Part shown: positions 9,917-18,650 of the stretch, piece by piece
Layout: every line of letters begins with the position of its first letter
Numbering within the stretch: position 1 is the stretch's first letter
NCBI RefSeq assembly: GCF_016757755.1
Contig: NZ_CP068437.1
Span: 2,604,001-2,668,000 of the forward strand
Reading direction: 5' to 3'
From: Shewanella sp. KX20019
GTDB taxonomy: Bacteria; Pseudomonadota; Gammaproteobacteria; Enterobacterales; Shewanellaceae
DNA length: 64,000 bases
Translations under genes and position numbers: made by a program
The notes under the pieces: generated by a model
What the model was told of the DNA's origin: nothing
Databases searched by the model: none
Seen by the model: only the letters and a program-made list of their open reading frames with translations

Positions 9917-10543
9917 ATGAAAAGACTTATGGCAATAGCGATTGCAGGTTTACCCCTTTTAGCTCATTTTTCAGTTCAAGCGGATGCGTCAGAGCAATTA
10001 AAGGTTAAGCTCACCGAAATAGATAATCTAAAAGCTAATTTTAGCCAGACCGTCACAGACATAAACGATAAGGTCATTCAGACTGGTGCAGGGATTTTTG
10101 CACTAGCACAGCCTAATCAGTTTTATTGGCACTTAACTGCGCCGGATGAATCATTGATTGTTGCCGATGGCACTGATGTATGGATCTACAACCCTTTTGC
10201 TGAAGAGGTGTCTGTTATGGACGTTAACCAAGCAATAAGCGCTTCTCCCATCGCTTTACTTGTCCATTCAGATCCTGAGACCTGGTCGCAATACAAAGTA
10301 CAAAGCAATGGACAGTGCTTTGAAATAAGCCCGCTAGATACTGATGCTGGCGTAGCCGAAGTTGAAGTTTGTTTTAACGATATAACCTTGACTAAAATGG
10401 TGCTTAAAGATCAGCAAGGAAATACCAGCAACTTTACTTTATCAGATCAAACTAAGGTCAAAGAGAGTGAAAGTGATTTGTTTAAATTTATCGTGCCTGA
10501 AGATGTTGATATCGACGACCAACGTTTAAAGTCTAGTAATTAA
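9917..10543 (+). CDS. lolA: Outer-membrane lipoprotein carrier protein LolA
   Basis: A 208-residue periplasmic chaperone that takes lipoproteins from LolCDE and hands them to LolB. A cleavable signal peptide is visible (MKRLMAIAIAGLPLLAHF, cleavage near VQADA). It is followed by the LolA pattern KANFSQTV, GAGIFALAQPNQFYW and DGTDVWIYNPFAEEVSV. Length and position between ftsK and rarA are the usual ones. An Shine-Dalgarno-like cggagaa stands 7 nt before the ATG. rarA follows after 9 nt, so the two are probably co-transcribed. Confidence 0.95.
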   Translation: MKRLMAIAIAGLPLLAHFSVQADASEQLKVKLTEIDNLKANFSQTVTDINDKVIQTGAGIFALAQPNQFYWHLTAPDESLIVADGTDVWIYNPFAEEVSVMDVNQAISASPIALLVHSDPETWSQYKVQSNGQCFEISPLDTDAGVAEVEVCFNDITLTKMVLKDQQGNTSNFTLSDQTKVKESESDLFKFIVPEDVDIDDQRLKSSN

Positions 10544-10552
10544 GAGTATTAT

Positions 10553-11884
10553 GTGAGTAGTTTAAGTTTTGATTTTGCACCTGACTTTCGGCCTTTAGCG
10601 GCTAGAATGCGCCCTGAGACATTAGCGCAATATGTTGGACAACAACATTTATTGGGTGAAGGGCAACCGTTGAGGCAAGCGCTTGAAGCAGGAAGGGCTC
10701 ACTCCATGATGTTTTGGGGCCCCCCAGGTACGGGTAAAACAACCCTAGCTGAACTTGTAGCCAGTCACGTTAATGCCCATGTAGAGCGCATTTCTGCGGT
10801 CACATCCGGTGTTAAAGAGATTAGAAGTGCGATAGAGCATGCAAAAAATGTTGCTCAATCTCGTGGCCAACGGACTTTACTTTTTGTCGATGAGGTTCAT
10901 CGTTTTAATAAAAGCCAGCAAGATGCATTTTTGCCATTTATTGAAGATGGTACGGTTATTTTTGTTGGCGCAACTACTGAAAATCCCTCTTTCGAGATCA
11001 ACAATGCACTATTATCTCGAGCGCGTGTGTATCTTATTAAGCAACTTACTACAGAAGAGATCTGTCAGATAACGCAGCAAGCTATAGCAGATGAAGAGAG
11101 AGGGCTTGGTAAACGTAAGTTAATTCTACCTCCAGATGTGGCGCTAAAGTTGGCACAGGTGAGTGATGGTGATGCGCGTAAGGCGTTAAACCTCATCGAA
11201 TTAATTAGCGACATGCTTAAAGACGGTGAAGTATTTACCGAAGAGATGATCATTCAAGTAGCAGGCCAGCAACTTGCTGGATTTGATAAGAATGGCGATC
11301 AATACTACGACTTAATCTCGGCGGTACATAAGTCGATACGCGGTTCAGACCCCGATGCTGCGCTTTATTGGTATTGCCGGATGTTGGAAGGTGGCTGCGA
11401 CCCTCTCTATATTGGTAGAAGGTTACTAGCCATTGCCTCAGAGGATATTGGTAATGCCGACCCTAATGCTATGTCGGTTGCCGTTAACGCTTGGGAATGT
11501 TTTCACAGAGTAGGGCCCTCTGAAGGGGAAAGAGCGATAGCCCAAGCTGTTTTATATTTAGCCAGTGCGCCCAAAAGTAACGCTGTCTACACAGCATTTA
11601 AGGCTGCAAGGCAGCTTGCCAAAGAAACAGGCAATGAAGGCGTACCTGAGCACTTAAGAAATGCGCCGACTCAATTGATGCAAGACATAGGTTACGGTGA
11701 AGGGTATCGCTACGCTCATGATGAGCCAAATGCTTACGCAGAAGGAGAGGTTTATCTACCTAAATCTATCGCTGATAGCCGTTTTTACTATCCGACAGAA
11801 CGTGGATTTGAAAAGCGCATTAAGGAAAAGCTTGAGCACCTAGCCACTCTCAACCAGCGCAGTGAGGTAAAAAGATATGACTAA
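10553..11884 (+). CDS. rarA: Replication-associated recombination protein A (AAA ATPase)
   Basis: A 443-residue MgsA/RarA/Wrnip1-family clamp-loader-like ATPase acting at stalled forks. It shows Walker A GPPGTGKTT, Walker B LLFVDEVHRFNKSQQDAFLP and a sensor 1 region IFVGATTENPSFEIN. The C-terminal tetramerisation part contains KSIRGSDPDAALYW and RRLLAIASEDIGNADP. The start is GTG at 10553, 9 nt after lolA; the ATG at 10551 is out of frame and stops at once. The 3' end overlaps crcB by 8 nt, indicating translational coupling. Confidence 0.95.
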   Translation: MSSLSFDFAPDFRPLAARMRPETLAQYVGQQHLLGEGQPLRQALEAGRAHSMMFWGPPGTGKTTLAELVASHVNAHVERISAVTSGVKEIRSAIEHAKNVAQSRGQRTLLFVDEVHRFNKSQQDAFLPFIEDGTVIFVGATTENPSFEINNALLSRARVYLIKQLTTEEICQITQQAIADEERGLGKRKLILPPDVALKLAQVSDGDARKALNLIELISDMLKDGEVFTEEMIIQVAGQQLAGFDKNGDQYYDLISAVHKSIRGSDPDAALYWYCRMLEGGCDPLYIGRRLLAIASEDIGNADPNAMSVAVNAWECFHRVGPSEGERAIAQAVLYLASAPKSNAVYTAFKAARQLAKETGNEGVPEHLRNAPTQLMQDIGYGEGYRYAHDEPNAYAEGEVYLPKSIADSRFYYPTERGFEKRIKEKLEHLATLNQRSEVKRYD

Positions 11885-12251
11885 TATACTTTTTGTTGCG
11901 CTAGGCGGGTCTATTGGTGCAGTTTTACGCTATCTTATTTCATTATTGATGCTTCAGGTGTTTGGTAGTGGATTTCCTTTTGGTACACTTATGGTCAATA
12001 TACTGGGATCATTTTTAATGGGTGTCGTTTATGCCCTTGGTCAAGTCAGTGAAGTGAGTCCGGAAGTAAAAGCATTTATTGGTGTGGGTATGCTAGGTGC
12101 CCTCACGACGTTTTCTACTTTTTCCAATGAGTCTCTGTTGCTAATGCAAGAGGGATATTTGGTTAAAGCGATTTTGAATGTTGTTGTCAATGTTGGCGTG
12201 TGTATTTTCGTCGTTTATCTAGGACAGCAATTGGTATTTTCTCGTTATTAA
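11877..12251 (+). CDS. crcB: Fluoride ion channel CrcB/Fluc
   Basis: A 124-residue small membrane protein with four hydrophobic helices. The family signatures are GGSIGAVLRYL at the start, GTLMVNILGSFLMG in the second helix and GMLGALTTFSTFSNE in the third. Fluc channels are dual-topology dimers exporting F-. Its start codon lies inside the end of rarA (8-nt overlap) and serS follows after 18 nt, so it is embedded in the lolA-rarA-crcB-serS run. I saw no fluoride riboswitch in front of it, so it appears to be expressed with its neighbours. Confidence 0.94.
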   Translation: MTNILFVALGGSIGAVLRYLISLLMLQVFGSGFPFGTLMVNILGSFLMGVVYALGQVSEVSPEVKAFIGVGMLGALTTFSTFSNESLLLMQEGYLVKAILNVVVNVGVCIFVVYLGQQLVFSRY

Positions 12252-12269
12252 CTATTAAGATAATAAGAC

Positions 12270-13556
12270 ATGTTAGATCCAAAATTTTTGCGTAATGAAT
12301 TAGAAGTAACAGCTGAACGCCTTGCGACTCGTGGTTTCATTTTAGATGTCGAACGTCTCGGTAAATTAGAAGAAAAGCGCAAGTCGCTACAGGTTAATAC
12401 TGAAGAGTTGCAAGCTTCTCGTAACGCAATCTCTAAATCCATTGGCCAAGCTAAGGCTAAAGGTGAAGACGTAGCACCGATTATGGCAAAAGTGGGCACT
12501 CTTGGTGCAGAGCTTGATGCTAAGAAGTTAGAGTTAGCAGCGTTGTTAGAAGAGCTGAATGCGATTGCAATGAGCGTACCTAACTTGCCTGATGAATCAG
12601 CACCTATTGGTGCAGACGAATCAGAGAACGTTGAAGTTCGTCGCTGGGGAACCCCAAAAGAGTTTAACTTTACTGTTAAAGATCACGTCGAACTGGGTGA
12701 GAACCTTGGCGGATTGGATTTTAAGAGTGCGGTTAAACTGACCGGTTCGCGTTTTATTATTATGAAAGGCCAGATAGCCCGCATGCATCGCGCATTAGCA
12801 CAATTTATGCTGGACCTTCATACGACTGAACACGGTTATACCGAAGCCTATGTTCCGTTACTGGTTAATGAAGATAGCTTGCTGGGTACTGGTCAGTTAC
12901 CTAAATTTGGTGAAGACCTATTTCATACCAAACCAGCAACGGAAGAGGGGCAAGGACTAAGCCTAATCCCGACTGCAGAGGTACCACTCACTAATATCGC
13001 TCGCGATACTATTATTGATGAAGATGAGTTGCCAGTAATGCTAACGGCTCATACACCATGTTTTAGAAGTGAAGCCGGCTCATATGGTCGCGATACTCGC
13101 GGTTTAATTCGTCAACACCAATTTGACAAGGTTGAGTTAGTACAATTAGTGAAACCAGAAACTTCAATGCAAGCGCTTGAAGAGCTTACGGGTCATGCTG
13201 AAACAGTTCTACAAAAACTACAACTACCGTACCGCACAGTGGTTTTATGTACTGGTGATATGGGCTTTGGTGCGAGTAAGACATTTGATATCGAAGTCTG
13301 GCTACCGGCTCAAAATACATTTAGAGAGATCTCATCGTGCAGCAACATGCAAGATTTCCAGTCTCGTCGTATGCAAGCTCGTTTCAAAGCTAAATCAGCG
13401 AAAAAGCCAAGCTTGTTGCATACACTAAATGGTTCTGGCCTTGCTGTTGGACGTACGTTAGTCGCGGTACTTGAAAACTACCAAAATGAAGATGGTTCAA
13501 TTACGGTACCTGAAGTGTTACGCGGCTACATGGGTGGTTTAGAAAAAATCGGTTAA
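12270..13556 (+). CDS. serS: Seryl-tRNA synthetase
   Basis: A 428-residue class II aminoacyl-tRNA synthetase charging tRNA-Ser (and tRNA-Sec). It begins MLDPKFLRNE, followed by the long antiparallel coiled-coil tRNA-binding arm (about residues 28-105). The catalytic core has motif 2 (CFRSEAGSYGRDTRGLIRQHQF region), the EIWLPAQ-like FDIEVWLPAQ stretch and motif 3 (NGSGLAVGRTLVAVLENYQ). Full length for the family. A terminator follows immediately. Confidence 0.97.
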   Translation: MLDPKFLRNELEVTAERLATRGFILDVERLGKLEEKRKSLQVNTEELQASRNAISKSIGQAKAKGEDVAPIMAKVGTLGAELDAKKLELAALLEELNAIAMSVPNLPDESAPIGADESENVEVRRWGTPKEFNFTVKDHVELGENLGGLDFKSAVKLTGSRFIIMKGQIARMHRALAQFMLDLHTTEHGYTEAYVPLLVNEDSLLGTGQLPKFGEDLFHTKPATEEGQGLSLIPTAEVPLTNIARDTIIDEDELPVMLTAHTPCFRSEAGSYGRDTRGLIRQHQFDKVELVQLVKPETSMQALEELTGHAETVLQKLQLPYRTVVLCTGDMGFGASKTFDIEVWLPAQNTFREISSCSNMQDFQSRRMQARFKAKSAKKPSLLHTLNGSGLAVGRTLVAVLENYQNEDGSITVPEVLRGYMGGLEKIG

Positions 13557-13573
13557 CGATAACGATTAAAAAC

Positions 13574-13599
13574 GCCTCTACTATAGTAGGGGCTTTTTT
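13574..13599 (+). terminator. Terminator after serS
   Basis: Stem gcctctac / gtaggggc (one G-T pair), loop tata, followed by six T, 17 nt after the serS stop codon. Confidence 0.88.
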
Positions 13600-13814
13600 A
13601 GCCCTACGTTTAGCTAAGTTTATGCACATTTTAATAATCTTAAGTTTTGGCTCTATAAAATGCTGATTATTAATTAAATAGCTACTCTAACTGCTAAAAC
13701 ACCTCTGTATTAGTATTTTTCCCTTTTAGTCGTTAAAACTGGCTTTATACCGCATTGCTTCAATGGTATAACTACAGCCGAACCCTCCTACACACCCTAT
13801 TTAGGAAAGCAGTT

Positions 13815-15008
13815 ATGATATTTTCCCAGGTTGAACTTGCCCCAGCCGATCCAATCCTAGGCCTAACCGATGCGTTCAAAGCCGATCCTCGTGAGGATAA
13901 AGTTAATTTAGGCGTTGGCATTTATAAAGATGAATCTGGAAAAACACCCATTCTTAAAGCCGTCAAATTAGCAGAAGAAAAGTTACTTCAAACTGAAGAA
14001 AGCAAGAGCTATTTAGGCATGGAAGGTGTTCAGGCATACAACCGTGCGGTACAGACATTATTGTTTGGCGCAGATCATACCGTAGTCAATAACGCCCGCG
14101 CGTTAACAGCACAAGCTCCAGGTGGAACCGGCTCACTCAGAGTCGCTGCAGAGTTTTTAGTACGCCATACAAATACTGATACCATTTGGCTCAGTAATCC
14201 TACCTGGGCGAATCATCAAAATATATTCCAAAGTGCTGGATTAAAAACACAATCTTATGGCTACTACAAAGCAGAGACCCATGGTCTAGATTTTGATGCG
14301 ATGTTAAGTGATCTGGCTGAGGCGAAAGAGGGCGATCTTGTTTTGCTACATGGCTGTTGCCATAACCCTACTGGTATCGATTTAAATGAAGCACAATGGC
14401 AACAAGTTGCTGAACTCTGTGTCGCCAAATCATTGGTACCACTTTTCGACTTTGCATATCAAGGTTTCGGCGCTGGTGTCGAAGAGGATGCTGCAGGACT
14501 TCGAATTGTCGCAAACATTGTGCCAGAGCTTATTATTGCCAATTCATTCTCGAAAAATTTCGGGCTTTATAATGAGCGCATCGGGGCGGTAACTGTCGTA
14601 GCCGCAAATGATGCTGAAGCGATTAATGCATTTAGCCAAATCAAAAGTACCATTCGCGCTTCGTACTCTAACCCTCCAGCCCACGGTGCGCTGATTGTGA
14701 GTACTATTTTGGAAGATGAATCGTTAAAGCAACTTTGGCATGAAGAACTTCAAGCGATGAGAGAGCGCATCGCTGAAATGCGTTCACTGTTTGTAGCATC
14801 ATTAAAAGAATATGGTGTTAGTCAAGACTTTGAATTTATCTCTAGTCAAAATGGCATGTTCAGTTTTTCTGGCCTGAATAAAGTACAAGTAAAGCAGCTA
14901 AAAGATGAGTTTGGTGTATATATTGTCGGCTCAGGACGCATAAGCGTTGCGGGTATGACTAAAACAAATATGCCAGTTATATGTAAAGCGATCGCCGCCG
15001 TTTTATAA
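13815..15008 (+). CDS. Aspartate/aromatic amino acid aminotransferase (class I)
   Basis: A 397-residue PLP enzyme of the AspC/TyrB group. It transfers amino groups between aspartate or aromatic amino acids and 2-oxoglutarate. The PLP lysine is Lys247 in NSFSKNFGLYNER, NPTGID and VPLFDFAYQGFG are the usual cofactor-binding stretches, and the C terminus reads GSGRISVAGMT with the substrate-binding Arg. The ATG at 13815 follows aggaaagc and gives the family N terminus (MIFSQVELAPADPILGL); an upstream in-frame ATG at 13755 is not supported. It has its own leader and terminator, so it is monocistronic. AspC versus TyrB cannot be settled from motifs alone. Confidence 0.92.
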   Translation: MIFSQVELAPADPILGLTDAFKADPREDKVNLGVGIYKDESGKTPILKAVKLAEEKLLQTEESKSYLGMEGVQAYNRAVQTLLFGADHTVVNNARALTAQAPGGTGSLRVAAEFLVRHTNTDTIWLSNPTWANHQNIFQSAGLKTQSYGYYKAETHGLDFDAMLSDLAEAKEGDLVLLHGCCHNPTGIDLNEAQWQQVAELCVAKSLVPLFDFAYQGFGAGVEEDAAGLRIVANIVPELIIANSFSKNFGLYNERIGAVTVVAANDAEAINAFSQIKSTIRASYSNPPAHGALIVSTILEDESLKQLWHEELQAMRERIAEMRSLFVASLKEYGVSQDFEFISSQNGMFSFSGLNKVQVKQLKDEFGVYIVGSGRISVAGMTKTNMPVICKAIAAVL

Positions 15009-15025
15009 ATGTCTGCCAAGATGTT

Positions 15026-15051
15026 AAAAGGACCTTTTAAGGTCCTTTTTT
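15026..15051 (+). terminator. Terminator after aminotransferase gene
   Basis: A 9-bp stem (aaaaggacc / ggtcctttt) with loop ttttaa, followed by further T residues. The A/T symmetry could let it work for the convergent yvcK-like gene as well. Confidence 0.87.
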
Positions 15052-15083
15052 GTTTTAATATTTATACCATTAAAGAGTTGGTC

Positions 15084-15989
15084 TTAATCAATATTGAGTT
15101 TCTCAGGCAGCATCTCCGCTAGAGCATTGGCTAATGCGCGCTTATCATGTAGCCCTCTATGGTGTGAGCTTCTTAATGGATAGTAACTCGTTTGCCCATC
15201 TTGATAAGCCGTTTCTGAATGGCTCAATACCTTATCAATGATTTTAAGGCCAAGAACCTGATGACACCAATCTATTTTTTGCTCGAGACCGCAGTTTGCG
15301 ATTGGCGATGGTTCACTCGTTAGATTATCAATTAATATTACTTCGGCTGAAGATTCAGCTAGCGCTTTTGCAATCTTTGGTAACAGTAACGGCGGCATAA
15401 TGCTGGTCAAAAAACTACCAGGCCCGATGATGATCAAATCGGCATCACGTATTGCATCACATGCTTCACACGTGGCTTGCACTATCGGCTCAAGTGACAG
15501 TGCGATAGGGGTGTCAGTCATTTTATCTACGTTTATTTCGCCAAAAACACTGTTGCCACAGGCTTCTAACGCGACTAGGTGCGTAGGCTCCTCAGACATA
15601 GGGATAAGCCGAGTTTCAATATTTAGAAATTGACGCACCAAATTGATCGCTTCCAAGGGTCTAACGCATAGTTCATCTAACGCGGTGAGCATTAAATTTC
15701 CTAAATTATGACCGTTGAGTTCACTTTCACCATTGAAGCGATACTCAAACATGAGAGTGCCTATGGAGGGTTTTTTAGCCAGCTGTGTCAAGCAATTACG
15801 TAAATCGCCCCAAGCAATACAGTCTTTTTCGGCTCTTAGGCGACCGGTAGAACCACCGTTGTCGGTTGTTGCAACGATTCCAGTGAGCTTTGGACCTAGA
15901 AATGACAATGCAGACAGAACCCGCCCTAAGCCATGTCCACCGCCAATTGCGACTATTTGCTGATATTGATTAAGTCCATTGTTTTTCAT
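15084..15989 (-). CDS. YvcK/CofD-like family protein (gluconeogenesis factor type)
   Basis: A 301-residue member of the YvcK (CofD-like) family, known to bind UDP-sugars and to affect carbon metabolism and cell wall homeostasis in Bacillus and mycobacteria. It shows the nucleotide-binding start VAIGGGHGLGRVLSAL, the family motif ATTDNGGSTGRLR, then GDLRNCL, GHNLGNLML and IIIGPGSFLTSIMPPLL. The ATG at 15989 is chosen because a near-perfect aggaaggagg precedes it; an in-frame ATG 24 nt upstream lacks this. It is divergent from the Bax-like gene. The cellular role in this organism is inferred from the family only. Confidence 0.9.
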   Translation of the reverse strand: MKNNGLNQYQQIVAIGGGHGLGRVLSALSFLGPKLTGIVATTDNGGSTGRLRAEKDCIAWGDLRNCLTQLAKKPSIGTLMFEYRFNGESELNGHNLGNLMLTALDELCVRPLEAINLVRQFLNIETRLIPMSEEPTHLVALEACGNSVFGEINVDKMTDTPIALSLEPIVQATCEACDAIRDADLIIIGPGSFLTSIMPPLLLPKIAKALAESSAEVILIDNLTSEPSPIANCGLEQKIDWCHQVLGLKIIDKVLSHSETAYQDGQTSYYPLRSSHHRGLHDKRALANALAEMLPEKLNID

Positions 15990-16145
15990 GGGGCCTCCTT
16001 CCTGAATACCCAAAGGTTTTATTCATCACCGACAGTATAACGATTTAATCGGGATTTTTCGCGATGTAATCTCAATCTAGCTAGCATATAATACAAAAAA
16101 CACAGGTTAAGCAAAGACATATTTTGTATATTATAAGGATGTGCA

Positions 16146-16973
16146 GTGAAGACAGGTAAAGTGGGGTTGTTTACCATTGCTTTCGGAGTCGTTATTGGTG
16201 GTTTCATACTTATTAGGCTGACAATGATCCCTTCGCTTACGAGCGATGAGGCACAGCTGGGTAAAGCCATAAGAAATAATGAACTTGTTAGCAAAGTCCC
16301 TAAATTTAGTGACATAAAGGATGTAAAAGCAAAGAAACGTGCGTTTTTCAATTTTTTGCGGCCGTCAGTGAAACACCAGAACGCCATAATTAAAGATGAA
16401 CGTCAGTTTTTGATTGGCATTAGAGCCCAGCTCGAAAATGAGAACAAACTTACCGATGCCGATGAGTTTCGTTTGCAACAAATTGCAGAAAAGTACCAAT
16501 ATACTTCAAGACGAATAAATACCAATACCATCGACAAACTGCTGGTGAGAGTCGATGTGGTGCCAGAACAAATGGTGTTGATACAAGCCGCCAATGAGAC
16601 CGGTTGGGGAAGTTCTCGTTTTGCCAGAGAGGGCCTTAATTTTTTTGGTCAATGGTGTTTCAGAAAAGGCTGTGGGTTAGTACCACAATCTCGCAGCGAT
16701 GGACTCTCGCATGAGGTCGCTGTTTTTAAAACTGTTGAGGACTCTGTCGCCTCCTACATGCGAAACCTTAACTCGAATGCAGCTTATTCATTATTGAGGT
16801 CCATTCGTGCAGATATGAGAGCTGAAAACCAAGAGCCTAGTGCCAATAAACTTGTCTACGGCCTAGTTAATTATTCAGAAAGACAAGAAGCTTATATCGA
16901 TGAGTTACTTGAAATGTTACGTCAAAATCAACCTTATCTAGTGGAAACAAATGAAAAAATCCCTGCTGCTTAG
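16146..16973 (+). CDS. Bax-like glucosaminidase-domain membrane protein
   Basis: 275 residues with one N-terminal membrane anchor (about residues 5-25). A glucosaminidase (GH73-like) domain covers roughly 130-265. The stretch AANETGWGSSRFAREGLNFFGQW carries the candidate catalytic Glu and is the hallmark of E. coli Bax and FlgJ-type domains, which cleave the glycan strands of peptidoglycan. The start is GTG at 16146 behind aagga. It overlaps the next gene by 23 nt, so the two are translationally coupled. Confidence 0.87.
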   Translation: MKTGKVGLFTIAFGVVIGGFILIRLTMIPSLTSDEAQLGKAIRNNELVSKVPKFSDIKDVKAKKRAFFNFLRPSVKHQNAIIKDERQFLIGIRAQLENENKLTDADEFRLQQIAEKYQYTSRRINTNTIDKLLVRVDVVPEQMVLIQAANETGWGSSRFAREGLNFFGQWCFRKGCGLVPQSRSDGLSHEVAVFKTVEDSVASYMRNLNSNAAYSLLRSIRADMRAENQEPSANKLVYGLVNYSERQEAYIDELLEMLRQNQPYLVETNEKIPAA

Positions 16974-17571
16974 TTTAATCATATTTAGTTGTGCGACGGC
17001 AAATGCTGAACCTATCTCATTAGAGTACGCCGGTTTTTACCAGCGACTGAAACAAGTCAATAAAGGTAATTACCAGTTAGTTGAGGTGGCTTTTTCTGTA
17101 TCGAAAGCCAACGGTTGTAAGCTGAAAGATGGCACGATAACGACTGAAAAAGAGTCGTATCCTTTGACATTTACAGCAGACCAAAGAATATTCCTTCCTT
17201 ATGACGCACAGTTAAAGTCTGATCGTGCACTGATTAATTTGAATGTTGAAGGTGATGCTAAGTCTTGTGCAATTGCGATGCAGGTGAGATCAAAGAACAC
17301 TAAGCTTGCATATAAACGCTCTGAGCTATTACAAATCGAAACAGAAATGGATCAGTTGTTAAGTATGATGCAAGGGTTCCCTATGCGTTATTTTTCCTCT
17401 GATATTGCAGGGCTGAATTTGGAGTTTGAAACTGAGGCTGTTATTACTCTTAATGGTAAGAAAATCCCCGTTAGTGGCACATACCGCTTAAGTAGAGAGG
17501 TGATTAGAACACTTGATTCAATTGAGTTTAGCCGGTCACCTAAGGTGATTAGTCCGTGGACTGCAAAATAG
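16951..17571 (+). CDS. DUF2987-family periplasmic protein
   Basis: 206 residues with a clear Sec signal peptide (MKKSLLLSLIIFSCATANA, cleavage after ANA). The mature part is beta-rich and contains two Cys (in NGCKLKDG and KSCAIAMQV) that could form a disulfide. It fits the DUF2987 family known from Shewanella and Vibrio; no function is established. Its ATG lies 23 nt inside the Bax-like gene, suggesting a shared periplasmic or cell-wall role (inference). A bidirectional terminator follows. Confidence 0.75.
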   Translation: MKKSLLLSLIIFSCATANAEPISLEYAGFYQRLKQVNKGNYQLVEVAFSVSKANGCKLKDGTITTEKESYPLTFTADQRIFLPYDAQLKSDRALINLNVEGDAKSCAIAMQVRSKNTKLAYKRSELLQIETEMDQLLSMMQGFPMRYFSSDIAGLNLEFETEAVITLNGKKIPVSGTYRLSREVIRTLDSIEFSRSPKVISPWTAK

Positions 17572-17586
17572 CCTCTGAGCAGATAT

Positions 17587-17616
17587 AAAAAAGCCCTCCA
17601 AGTAGAGGGCTTTTTT
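17587..17616. terminator. Bidirectional terminator, DUF2987 gene / ttcA
   Basis: Stem gccctc / gagggc with a 6-nt loop is flanked by six A and six T, between convergent stop codons. Confidence 0.92.
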
Positions 17617-17633
17617 ATATCTCGTTATTCTGA

Positions 17634-18572
17634 CTAGCGAGTAGGGCTATATGTGCTTACGACATCAATACGTGCCGCTTTATCTAAATCAATATGACCA
17701 TTGTTGGCGATATCGACAAAATCGAAGGCGGGTAGTTCTGATTCTGCAACGTCGCCCTTCAATGGCGCATTAGCATTACGTTCTAATGAGAGGAAATCGA
17801 ACTTCGCTCTGTCGACACCTTGTGAAGGAGCAGTATTTTGCATCGCGGTAAATATCGTTTCTATACGCCCAGGGAAATCTCTATCCCACTGCACCAACAT
17901 ATCTTTGACAGCTGCGCGTTTTAGGTTCTCTTGCGAACCACAGAGGTTACAAGGGATGATCGGGAACTTTTTGAGCTCAGCATATTCAGCAATATCTTTT
18001 TCTTTGCTATATGCGAGCGGACGAATAACCATATTGGCGCCGTCATCAGATAATAGCTTTGGTGGCATCGCTTTTAACTTTCCAGCAAAAAACATGTTCA
18101 AGAACATGGTTTCGATAATGTCATCTCTGTGGTGGCCCAATGCAATTTTGGTGGCACCTATTTTTTGAGCAAATCCATAAAGGGTGCCACGACGCAATCG
18201 AGAGCACAGTGAACAGGTGGTTTTTCCTTCAGGAATTTTATCCTTGACGATAGAGTAGGTATCTTTTTCTAAGATATGATATGCCACACCAAGGGTGTCT
18301 AAATAGGCGGGCAGGATCTCTTCCGGGAAACCAGGCTGCTTTTGATCAAGGTTCACTGCAACAATCTCAAACTTAATTGGCGCTCGTTGCTGCAGGTTTA
18401 TCAAAATATCGAGCATGGCATAGCTATCTTTGCCACCAGATAAACAGCACATCACACGATCACCTTCTTCAATCATGTTGTAGTCGCTTATGGCCTTGCC
18501 AACTTCAGAGCGCAAGCGCTTCTGCAATTTGCTGCAACGGGAGATCTGTTCTGTTGATAATTCTTCGGACAT
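17634..18572 (-). CDS. ttcA: tRNA 2-thiocytidine(32) synthetase TtcA
   Basis: A 312-residue PP-loop ATPase that thiolates C32 of certain tRNAs. It has the PP-loop CLSGGKDSYAML near residues 43-54, followed by VNLDQKQPGFPE. The conserved cysteine pairs CSLC (in GKTTCSLCSRLRRG) and CNLC (in IIPCNLCGSQ) are the ligands and sulfur-carrier residues for the [4Fe-4S] cluster. Collinear with E. coli TtcA. An unusual terminator-like hairpin with its U-run directly in front of the ATG (18578-18609) replaces a recognisable Shine-Dalgarno sequence. Confidence 0.95.
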   Translation of the reverse strand: MSEELSTEQISRCSKLQKRLRSEVGKAISDYNMIEEGDRVMCCLSGGKDSYAMLDILINLQQRAPIKFEIVAVNLDQKQPGFPEEILPAYLDTLGVAYHILEKDTYSIVKDKIPEGKTTCSLCSRLRRGTLYGFAQKIGATKIALGHHRDDIIETMFLNMFFAGKLKAMPPKLLSDDGANMVIRPLAYSKEKDIAEYAELKKFPIIPCNLCGSQENLKRAAVKDMLVQWDRDFPGRIETIFTAMQNTAPSQGVDRAKFDFLSLERNANAPLKGDVAESELPAFDFVDIANNGHIDLDKAARIDVVSTYSPTR

Positions 18573-18577
18573 AAAAA

Positions 18578-18609
18578 ACGCGCCTAGTACACAATTGTTC
18601 AGGGCGCGT
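18578..18609 (-). terminator. Terminator-like hairpin abutting the ttcA start codon
   Basis: On the minus strand ACGCGCC pairs with GGCGCGT across an 18-nt loop, followed by six T that run directly into the ttcA ATG. It could terminate uspE transcription, attenuate ttcA or occlude its translation start. Position relative to the ATG is directly visible; function is inference. Confidence 0.6.
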
Positions 18610-18650
18610 ATTATTCCAGCTTAACCGCTTCGGGTAAAGCCCGTTAAGCG

